Assembly (NCBI GenBank): GCA_019313605.1
Contig: JAFDAW010000189.1
Span: 1 to 5,643 of the forward strand
Source of the DNA: Deltaproteobacteria bacterium
GTDB lineage: Bacteria; Myxococcota_A; UBA9160; SMWR01
DNA length: 5,643 nucleotides
Direction of reading: 5' to 3'
The translations under genes were made by a program, and so were the position numbers. The notes under the pieces are model-generated. The model saw nothing but the letters and a program-made list of their open reading frames with translations. It made no database searches and was not told the DNA's origin. Of this stretch, positions 1 through 4,362 are shown one piece after another (within the stretch, counting starts at the first letter, position 1; each line of letters opens with the position of its first letter).

Positions 1-7
1 AAGCGTG

Positions 8-148
8 TTATTTCGGTCGGATTCCGACGCGAGCGATCGACGTGTGTCGAGTGCATCGGGCGAAGTACGCGACATAGTGCCTGGAGTCCACCTGAAATGG
101 CCGTAACTCAAATGATTTCGGTTCTCTCGGACCCATTCTTCGGTCCAC
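8..148 (-). CDS. Possible small protein of 46 aa, unknown function
   Basis: A short minus-strand reading frame starts at a GTG (146-148) and stops at a TAA (8-10). It begins MDRRMGPREPKSFELRPF and ends VGIRPK. The product is basic, has one Cys, and shows no membrane segment or signal peptide. I do not recognise it. The main argument for it is its ribosome binding site: AGGAGG in minus-strand sense (155-160) lies 6 nt before the GTG, the best Shine-Dalgarno match in the window. It also starts only 22 nt after the stop of the methyltransferase gene, as expected for the last gene of an operon with that gene and the phosphodiesterase gene. An in-frame ATG four codons later is a weaker alternative start. 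Against it: the frame is short, its codon use is mixed (AGA, TTA, TCA and TTT occur, about 59% G/C at third positions), and I see no known domain. Confidence 0.42.
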   Translation of the reverse strand: MDRRMGPREPKSFELRPFQVDSRHYVAYFARCTRHTSIARVGIRPK

Positions 149-154
149 GTCTCT

Positions 155-160
155 CCTCCT
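155..160 (-). promoter_or_regulatory. Strong Shine-Dalgarno site for the small minus-strand ORF
   Basis: On the minus strand this reads AGGAGG within GGAGGAGAG, with a 6-nt spacer to the GTG at 148. It lies in the 22-nt gap after the methyltransferase stop codon. Most other genes here have weak or no Shine-Dalgarno sequences, so a perfect one at this place suggests that translation continues past the methyltransferase gene. Confidence 0.5.
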
Positions 161-170
161 GAACTGCGTA

Positions 171-719
171 CTATTCAGCTGGTCTTGCGCGGGCGCTGAT
201 ACGAGCGACCTGGGCGCATTCGGTTCCGTGGGTGAGGCCTTCCCAGTGATCGAGGATTTCCAGTTCGGAGAAGAGTTCGGGCAGCTCAGTGGACTCGAGC
301 AGGTGGTCGGGATTGCGCGGGCCGGATTCGAGTGCGCGCTGATCGTTGGTGAAGGTTTCGTAGACCAGCAAGCCGCCGGGTGCGAGTACGCGCAGGATCG
401 CGGGAATCAGCGGGCGATGCAGGTAGCGAAAGACCAAAACGGCTCCACAACAATCACTTCGAAGTGGAATCTCAGCCGGATTCTCGAGGTCTGCGAGGAG
501 CGTTTCGAATGCGAGCGCCGGCTGCGCGGCTTCGTGAAGTTCTGCGAGGAAGCTTCGATTGCGGTCGATTCCGATGACCGGAATGCCGGCTTCAGCCGCG
601 GCGAGTGTGTGGCGTCCGCGACCGCAGGCGAGGTCGGCAACCGCGCCCAGCTGAGACGCGGCCCGGATTCGGTCGAGCTGATCATTGAAGAATTCGGACG
701 GCGGTGATCGCTTCGGCAT
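171..719 (-). CDS. Class I SAM-dependent methyltransferase
   Basis: A cytoplasmic methyltransferase of about 182 aa with a Rossmann-like fold (Methyltransf_25/TehB-like group). Numbered from the ATG at 719, motif I is DLACGRGRH (29-37), the glycine-rich SAM-binding loop. GID (50-52) supplies the acidic residue at the end of strand 2 that normally binds the ribose hydroxyls. ADLEN (76-80), GAVLVFRYLHRP (92-103) and LAPGGLLVYETF (112-123) match the later core strands. The ETFTNDQ...GPRNPDHLL region resembles a proteobacterial subgroup annotated only as methyltransferase, so the substrate cannot be named. Start choice: the ATG at 719 lies 4 nt after the phosphodiesterase stop. GTG at 734 and TTG at 749 are in frame and would overlap that gene, but no clear Shine-Dalgarno sequence decides between them. 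It is very probably cotranscribed with, and translationally coupled to, the phosphodiesterase gene. Confidence 0.85.
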   Translation of the reverse strand: MPKRSPPSEFFNDQLDRIRAASQLGAVADLACGRGRHTLAAAEAGIPVIGIDRNRSFLAELHEAAQPALAFETLLADLENPAEIPLRSDCCGAVLVFRYLHRPLIPAILRVLAPGGLLVYETFTNDQRALESGPRNPDHLLESTELPELFSELEILDHWEGLTHGTECAQVARISARARPAE

Positions 720-723
720 GGGT

Positions 724-1536
724 TCAACCGTCACCGCGCCGATCGTCAATCACCGCCGCGAGTCGCCCGGGGTAGTCGGTGATGATGCCGTCTGCACCGA
801 GATCGAACAGGCGATGCATTTCGGCGGGGTCGTTGATTGTCCAGACGTGCACCTGGACCCCTCTGGCGTGTGCGAATTCGATCAGGGACTCGGTGACGAC
901 CGGTTGCCCACCAAAATCCGGGGGGACCTGGAGTGCCATCGGGCCCGGGGAGGGTTCGGTTCCCGCAGCCGCGCCCTGAAGGAACTCGCGGATGTCGCGC
1001 TCGCTCGCACCCTGGGCGATCGGGTTCGCGAGGCGGCCGAGTTGATCGCGAAGCTTTGCCATGATCTCGTCGTCTCCCGCGGTGAGAAGCGTGATGGCCT
1101 CTCGCTGATACTTGGCGACGAGTTCCAGCGTCGCGGCGATCAGTCGGGAGCTGGGCGCTTTGAGCTCGAGGTTGAAGCGGGCGTCCGAGAATTGGAGAAA
1201 CGCTTCTTCGAGGCTCGGAATCTTCGTCCCCCGATTTCGATACGGATGCGTCTGGCCGCCATCGGAGCTGAAGTGGTAGCCGGCATCGAAGCGCCGCAAA
1301 GCCTCCGCGCTGAAATCGGCGACCGCTCCCGAGGCGTCCGTTACGCGATCGACGATCGCGTCGTGAATCAGGACCGGGATGCCGTCGCGGGTCAGGTGGA
1401 GGTCGCTTTCCAGCACGCCGGCCCCCTGGCTCAGCGCGCGCTCGAACGCGGGAATCGTGTTTTCCGGGGCCTCGCCCGCGCATCCGCGATGTGCGATTGA
1501 AATGGGCCGTGGGAGATCGAAGTAGGGGTGCGACAC
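724..1536 (-). CDS. Glycerophosphodiester phosphodiesterase (GDPD/UgpQ-like)
   Basis: A 270-residue single-domain TIM-barrel enzyme expected to hydrolyse glycerophosphodiesters to glycerol-3-phosphate and an alcohol, for phospholipid turnover or phosphate and carbon salvage. Family motifs are intact: HRG...PENT (H16, R17, E25, N26), LESDLHLTRDG with metal ligands E43 and D45, LIHD with H58 (the second catalytic His), NLELK (E124, K126), VHVWTIND (W232) and a C-terminal GADGIITDYPG (D254). No signal peptide is seen, so it should act in the cytoplasm like UgpQ rather than in the periplasm like GlpQ. The frame stays open far upstream, but that part runs antisense through dcd and dtd. The GTG at 1536 is the last start before the conserved HRG motif and gives a normal family length. 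No clear ribosome binding site precedes it. The gene is divergent from dcd and is followed closely by the methyltransferase gene. Confidence 0.93.
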   Translation of the reverse strand: MSHPYFDLPRPISIAHRGCAGEAPENTIPAFERALSQGAGVLESDLHLTRDGIPVLIHDAIVDRVTDASGAVADFSAEALRRFDAGYHFSSDGGQTHPYRNRGTKIPSLEEAFLQFSDARFNLELKAPSSRLIAATLELVAKYQREAITLLTAGDDEIMAKLRDQLGRLANPIAQGASERDIREFLQGAAAGTEPSPGPMALQVPPDFGGQPVVTESLIEFAHARGVQVHVWTINDPAEMHRLFDLGADGIITDYPGRLAAVIDDRRGDG

Positions 1537-1563
1537 GGCGCTTAGGTTAACATCGCGCGCCCA
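1537..1563. promoter_or_regulatory. 27-bp divergent gap between GDPD and dcd starts
   Basis: This is the whole space between the two divergent start codons (GTG at 1536 on minus, ATG at 1564 on plus). It contains the palindrome GTTAAC (1546-1551) but no recognisable -35/-10 pair and no Shine-Dalgarno sequence in either direction. Promoters for both genes must therefore overlap the opposite coding sequence, or one or both messages may have very short leaders. That it holds regulatory sites is inferred from the arrangement. Confidence 0.35.
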
Positions 1564-2076
1564 ATGTCTGTGCTCACCCGAGACGTAATTCTGGCGGAAA
1601 TCGAATCCGGCAGGCTGAACATCGATCCGTTCTGCCTGGAGCAGCTCGGTGCCGCGTCCATCGACCTGACGTTGGGCGATGAAATTCGTGTATTCGAGTC
1701 CAACGATGGGCCGATCGATCTGCGGGAAGACGCGGATTATCGCGACCACACGCGCGTCTACCCACTCGACGAACCCTATGTGCTCGAACCCGGGTGCACG
1801 ATTCACGGCATCACGCGAGAGCGGATCGAGTTGCCCGGCGATCTCTGCGGGTTCCTGGAGGGCCGAAGCCGATTCGCGAGGCTCGGGCTGATGATTCACG
1901 TGACGTCGGCCTTTGTGCAGCCGGGCGTCGCAAACCGCCAGGTTCTCGAAATGAGCAATGTCGCGGATCGCCCGCTGCGGATTCACGCGGGTGTTCGCCT
2001 TTGCCAGCTCGTGCTGATGCGCACCGAGGGAGCCGCGCGCTACAACGGCCGCTTCGCGGAACAGGAAACACTCTAG
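1564..2076 (+). CDS. dcd: dCTP deaminase (Dcd family)
   Basis: A 170-aa trimeric dUTPase-fold enzyme expected to deaminate dCTP to dUTP in the cytoplasm, supplying dUMP for thymidylate synthesis. Visible motifs: N-terminal LTRDVILAEIESGRL, GAASIDLTLGD (29-39), GRSRFARLGL (100-109, the nucleotide-binding Ser/Arg loop), VLEMSN (127-132) with E129 at the position of the catalytic Glu (E138 in E. coli Dcd), and a C-terminal YNGRFAEQ tail comparable to the lid of the family. It is slightly shorter than the 193-aa E. coli protein. One departure is the segment before the catalytic Glu: it reads VQPGVANRQVLEM, where the common form has IDPG followed by an aromatic residue and Gly. A dCTP deaminase/dUTPase bifunctional activity cannot be excluded from sequence. 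The ATG at 1564 has no Shine-Dalgarno sequence but gives the expected N-terminus. dtd follows with no spacer. Confidence 0.92.
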   Translation: MSVLTRDVILAEIESGRLNIDPFCLEQLGAASIDLTLGDEIRVFESNDGPIDLREDADYRDHTRVYPLDEPYVLEPGCTIHGITRERIELPGDLCGFLEGRSRFARLGLMIHVTSAFVQPGVANRQVLEMSNVADRPLRIHAGVRLCQLVLMRTEGAARYNGRFAEQETL

Positions 2077-2526
2077 GTGCGCGCAGTCGTTCAGCGGGTT
2101 CGCAGTGCCCAGGTTTCGGTCGAAGGCGAGGTCGCGTGTGAGATGGGCGAGGGATTGCTCGCCCTCGTTGGGGCGGGGCAAGCGGATACCGCCGAATCCG
2201 CAGCGGCGCTCGCCCACCGCATCGTTCATCTGCGGATCTTCGCCGATGAAGCCGGCCGCATGAACCACTCCCTGCTCGACACCGGCGGAACCTTGGGGGT
2301 CGTGTCGCAGTTCACCCTCTACGGTGACGCCCGTCACGGTAGGCGACCGTCATTTGTGGCAGCCTGTCCGGCTGAGCAGGCGGCTCCGCTGATCGAGGCT
2401 GTCGTGGATGCAGCACGTGAAACTGGGGTGCCGGTCGTCACCGGTCGGTTCCAGGCCTCGATGGAAGTCTCGCTCGTGAACTCGGGGCCCGTGACGATTC
2501 TTCTCGACACCGAGAAGCTCTTCTGA
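2077..2526 (+). CDS. dtd: D-aminoacyl-tRNA deacylase
   Basis: A 149-aa cytoplasmic proofreading enzyme that removes D-amino acids (and glycine mischarged on tRNA-Ala) from tRNA. Nearly all family signatures are present: MRAVVQRV at the start, RMNHSLLDTGG (61-71), SQFTLYGD (77-84, the substrate-side motif), GRRPSF (88-93) and VSLVNSGPVTILLDT (131-145), which contains the Gly-cisPro pair (G137-P138) that gives chiral selectivity. Many homologues have NDGP where this one has NSGP. Length matches the usual size of about 145 aa. The start is a GTG (2077-2079) immediately after the dcd stop TAG (2074-2076); a weak AGGAA (2063-2067) inside the dcd end can serve as ribosome binding site. The abutting genes imply cotranscription and translational coupling of two quality-control enzymes. 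Confidence 0.95.
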   Translation: MRAVVQRVRSAQVSVEGEVACEMGEGLLALVGAGQADTAESAAALAHRIVHLRIFADEAGRMNHSLLDTGGTLGVVSQFTLYGDARHGRRPSFVAACPAEQAAPLIEAVVDAARETGVPVVTGRFQASMEVSLVNSGPVTILLDTEKLF

Positions 2527-2603
2527 TCGGATTCCCGGTTGCGCAATCGCGGCTGGCGGGTGAACGGAGTTTCCAGAACATCCAGCTGGTTTCGGTTTGC
2601 GGG

Positions 2604-2634
2604 TTGACTTGGGCGATCCCAGCGGCATCATAAA
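2604..2634 (+). promoter_or_regulatory. Predicted sigma70-type promoter for the exported-protein gene
   Basis: TTGACT (2604-2609) matches 5 of 6 bases of the -35 consensus TTGACA. A -10-like element lies at CATCAT (2626-2631, 16-bp spacing, 4 of 6) or CATAAA (2629-2634, 19-bp spacing, 4 of 6). Transcription would start near 2638-2642, at the base of the first leader hairpin. It lies in the 188-bp gap between dtd and the next start codon, where a promoter is expected. The start point is inferred. Confidence 0.5.
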
Positions 2635-2642
2635 GTGGGGTG

Positions 2643-2670
2643 GCGTGGACCCGCCGATGCGGGTTCGCGC
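2643..2670 (+). promoter_or_regulatory. Leader stem-loop 1, 12 bp
   Basis: Bases 2643-2654 (GCGTGGACCCGC) pair with 2659-2670 (GCGGGTTCGCGC). This gives 12 continuous pairs, including two G-U wobbles, closed by the tetraloop CGAT. The core ACCCGC/GCGGGT is perfect. It lies right after the predicted transcription start. No T-run follows, so it does not look like an intrinsic terminator; a 5'-end mRNA-stabilising hairpin or part of a regulatory leader fits better. Confidence 0.5.
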
Positions 2671-2676
2671 TGAAAA

Positions 2677-2696
2677 GCGATTCAGATGGGAATCGC
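2677..2696 (+). promoter_or_regulatory. Leader stem-loop 2, perfect 7-bp stem
   Basis: GCGATTC (2677-2683) and GAATCGC (2690-2696) are exact inverted repeats around the 6-nt loop AGATGG. It sits 6 nt after stem-loop 1 and ends 8 nt before the Shine-Dalgarno sequence (2705-2710). The GATTC and GAATC halves are also complementary to the palindrome GATTCGAATC (2717-2726) that covers the start codon region, so alternative pairings involving the translation start are possible. As DNA, the same inverted repeat could instead be an operator. Confidence 0.45.
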
Positions 2697-2704
2697 CAAT
2701 CGAG

Positions 2705-2710
2705 AGGGGA
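2705..2710 (+). promoter_or_regulatory. Shine-Dalgarno sequence that selects the GTG at 2715
   Basis: AGGGGA, within GAGAGGGGA, lies 4 nt before the GTG at 2715. No comparable site precedes the upstream in-frame GTG at 2640 or the downstream ATG at 2733, so it decides the start of the exported-protein gene. Confidence 0.55.
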
Positions 2711-2714
2711 TATC

Positions 2715-3080
2715 GTGATTCGAATCAATGCAATGCGCGTCACTGTAATGCTGGGCGTGCTGGTTCTCTTGCTTCAAGCGAGTCCAGCAAGCGCTGACAG
2801 CAAGGGGGCCAGTGCGGGACTGGGCTCGGCCGCCGTCATTTCTTCGTTGATCTACGGCCCGGTGAAGATGGCCTACTCGATCGTGGGCGTGGTCTTCGGT
2901 GGGATCGCATGGGGGCTCTCGGGTGGAGACACCGAAGTGATGAGCGCCGTGATTACGCCAGCGGTTCGCGGAGACTACGTGGTCACGCCGAGCCACCTTC
3001 GCGGCGAGGAGCACCTCGAGTTCATCGGCCGGCAGCCCGACTATCGCGAAGACATGGTGGTCCTCGAAGAGGTCTACTAA
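2715..3080 (+). CDS. Small exported protein with glycine-rich hydrophobic segment, unknown function
   Basis: A 121-aa protein that I cannot assign to a named family. Residues 1-27 look like a Sec signal peptide: a basic N-terminus (R3, R8), a hydrophobic core (VTVMLGVLVLLL) and a probable cleavage site PASA|DS after residue 27. There is no lipobox Cys. The mature part has a long hydrophobic, glycine-rich stretch (about 37-69) with two GxxxG steps (G58-G62, G63-G67), suggesting a membrane-inserted or self-associating helix. A polar tail follows, with TPAVRGDYVVTPSHLRGEE (81-99), LEFIGRQPDY (101-110) and an acidic end. The RGDYV tripeptide RGD is probably incidental. The tail looks conserved-domain-like rather than random. 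A longer frame from a GTG at 2640 is rejected because it would run through the leader hairpins and bury the signal peptide. The gene has its own predicted promoter and structured leader, and the tandem repeats begin 10 nt after its stop. Confidence 0.72.
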   Translation: MIRINAMRVTVMLGVLVLLLQASPASADSKGASAGLGSAAVISSLIYGPVKMAYSIVGVVFGGIAWGLSGGDTEVMSAVITPAVRGDYVVTPSHLRGEEHLEFIGRQPDYREDMVVLEEVY

Positions 3081-3090
3081 CCGCCCGCAC

Positions 3091-3311
3091 AGCCCGCGCG
3101 GGTACCGCTGGGTGGGTTCGCTGCTCACCACAGGCAGCCCGCGCAGGCCAGCTGGGTAGTTTCGCTACTCACCACTAGCAGCCCGCGCAGGTCAGCTGGG
3201 TGGGTTCGCTACTCACCACTAGCAGCCCGCGCAGGTCAGCTGGGTGGGTTCGCTACTCACCACTAGCAGCCCGCGCAGGTCAGCTGGGTGGGTTCGCTAC
3301 TCACCACTAGC
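3091..3311 (+). repeat. Five tandem copies of a 44-bp repeat
   Basis: Copies start at 3091 (45 bp), 3136, 3180, 3224 and 3268 (44 bp each). Each begins AGCCCGCGC and ends in CACCACTAGC or a variant. Copies 3, 4 and 5 are identical by eye. Copy 2 differs at three positions, and copy 1 is the most diverged (GGTACCGC, CTGCTCACC, ACAGGC) and carries the palindrome CCCGCGCGGG (3093-3102). There are no spacers, so this is not a CRISPR array. A 44-bp period is not a multiple of three, so it is not a coding repeat. Within each unit GGTGGG and CTCACC can pair around TTCGCTA. Identity rising towards the 3' side suggests recent expansion by slippage or unequal recombination. The array lies just after the exported-protein stop codon, so it would be in that message's 3' part. 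Confidence 0.92.
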
Positions 3312-3588
3312 GGGGGCCCAGTTTACGGGGTCGCTCTCGATTGGGGCGCTTCCTCGTGAGAGGGCTTTACCGGGCGGGGGGCCGGGGGGTCGTGTTTGCT
3401 CCGTTGGGCTGTTTGGGGGGATGTGGTGCTATCTGAGGCCCGGTGGGGTTGGGGCTCGGGCAGCGCGAGAGGGTTTCGGTTGGTTGGGGACTGTTGGATG
3501 GGAGGGTGAAGGAGCGGGGAGGGCTGGCCGATTGATGCGGGATGGCTGGCGCGCCTGATCCCGAACCGCGATTCTCTCCGACTGGCTT
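3312..3588 (+). other. G-skewed, quadruplex-prone intergenic DNA with no convincing gene
   Basis: From the end of the repeat array to the ccdA start the plus strand is unusually rich in G runs. By count, 3361-3420 has 32 G and 11 C, and 3481-3540 has 33 G and 6 C. A canonical four-run G-quadruplex pattern occurs at 3362-3389 (G runs at 3362-3364, 3372-3374, 3376-3381 and 3384-3389, loops of 7, 1 and 2). Looser sets occur at 3445-3473 and 3500-3523 (loops of 1, 9 and 1). Frames open through this stretch translate to Gly/Arg/Trp-rich low-complexity sequence with no domain, which follows from the composition. I see no clear promoter, Shine-Dalgarno sequence or terminator for ccdA here. The segment may act as transcribed spacer or an R-loop or quadruplex-forming region; no function is shown. 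Confidence 0.6.
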
Positions 3589-4362
3589 ATGACTGACTTC
3601 GGCTCTCACATCTATCTGGCATTTGCGGCCGGCCTGATCTCCGTGCTGTCGCCTTGCGTGTTGCCGCTGATGCCCGCCTACCTGTCACTGGTCTCGGGTA
3701 TCTCGGTCGAGGAGATGCAAGAGGGCGGAAGCACCGCCATGATTCGGCGGCGCGTGATGCTCGCGTGTGGCGCCTTCGTCGCAGGCTTCTCCTGCATCTT
3801 CGTATTGATGGGTGTCGGCGCGTTTGCGATCGGGCATGTCTTGCGCACCTGGCAGGCGGAGATCCTGGGCTTCCGGTTCGGCTTCGTGCAGATCGCCGGG
3901 GTCTTCATCATCTTGCTGGGCCTTCACATGACCGGCCTGATTCCCATCAAAGCCCTGTATCGCGACACCCGCTTGAACTTGAAGTTCAAGCAGAGGAGCG
4001 CGCTGAGTTCGTTTTTCGTGGGTGCCGGCTTTGCGCTCGGATGGTCGCCGTGCATCGGGCCGCCGCTGGCGATGATCCTGACGCTCGCAGGCAGTGGAGA
4101 CACGGCGCTGCAGGGGATGCTGCTGCTGATGATCTACTCGGCCGGCCTCGGGATCCCGTTCCTGCTTGCGGGCTGGAGCATCGATTATTTCTTCCAGGCG
4201 TTCTCGCGCATCAAACGGCACTTCCGCAAATTTGAAATCGCCTCGGGTGGGATTCTCGTCGGCGTCGGGATCTTGCTCGTGACGGATCAACTGACCGTCC
4301 TCAACAGCCAGTTCCAATTCATGAACGAGTGGGTCTCTGCCGCAGAGCGGATGATTCAATGA
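3589..4362 (+). CDS. ccdA: CcdA/DsbD-type transmembrane thiol-disulfide carrier
   Basis: A 257-aa inner-membrane protein of the DsbD transmembrane-domain family. It would move electrons from cytoplasmic thioredoxin across the membrane to periplasmic thioredoxin-like proteins, commonly for cytochrome c maturation or disulfide reduction. About six hydrophobic helices are visible (roughly 8-37, 55-85, 97-118, 138-165, 172-197, 217-236). The two redox Cys lie in the hallmark motifs LSPCVLPLMPAYLS (C23, first helix) and GWSPCIGPPL (C155, fourth helix). It has neither the N- nor C-terminal periplasmic domain of full DsbD, so it is the short CcdA form. Basic loops RRR (53-55) and RIKRHFRK (207-214) fit cytoplasmic sides. 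The ATG at 3589 has no evident Shine-Dalgarno sequence but gives the normal N-terminus. Its stop overlaps the start of the thioredoxin lipoprotein gene (ATGA, 4359-4362), so the two are coupled and very probably work together. Confidence 0.93.
   Translation: MTDFGSHIYLAFAAGLISVLSPCVLPLMPAYLSLVSGISVEEMQEGGSTAMIRRRVMLACGAFVAGFSCIFVLMGVGAFAIGHVLRTWQAEILGFRFGFVQIAGVFIILLGLHMTGLIPIKALYRDTRLNLKFKQRSALSSFFVGAGFALGWSPCIGPPLAMILTLAGSGDTALQGMLLLMIYSAGLGIPFLLAGWSIDYFFQAFSRIKRHFRKFEIASGGILVGVGILLVTDQLTVLNSQFQFMNEWVSAAERMIQ

Noticed and set aside
14..30. Possible terminator hairpin at the end of the small minus-strand ORF (GTCGG / CCGAC with 3-nt loop)
   Set aside because: Only 5 bp, lies inside the last codons, and no T-run follows on either strand.
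685..1500. Plus-strand ORF of 271 codons opposite the GDPD gene
   Set aside because: It mirrors the GDPD coding sequence; the minus strand has all catalytic motifs and the plus frame has none.
1537..2337. Upstream extension of the GDPD frame on the minus strand, making a 537-aa protein
   Set aside because: The extra part runs antisense through all of dcd and part of dtd, both of which have full family motifs. It shows no domain, and the GDPD domain is complete from 1536.
2537..2550. Terminator or operator at the near-palindrome CGGTTGCGCAATCG after dtd
   Set aside because: The palindrome has no loop and no T-run after it. It could be a protein site, but nothing supports that.
2640..2714. 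Longer N-terminus of the exported protein from the GTG at 2640
   Set aside because: It would put about 25 charged residues before the signal peptide, translate the two leader hairpins, and ignore the Shine-Dalgarno sequence just before the GTG at 2715.
3091..3311. CRISPR array
   Set aside because: The 44-bp units are contiguous with no unique spacers, and no cas gene is near.
3244..3558. Plus-strand ORF of 104 codons through the repeats and G-rich spacer
   Set aside because: Gly/Arg/Trp-rich low complexity produced by the G-skew. It starts inside a repeat unit and has no Shine-Dalgarno sequence or recognisable domain.
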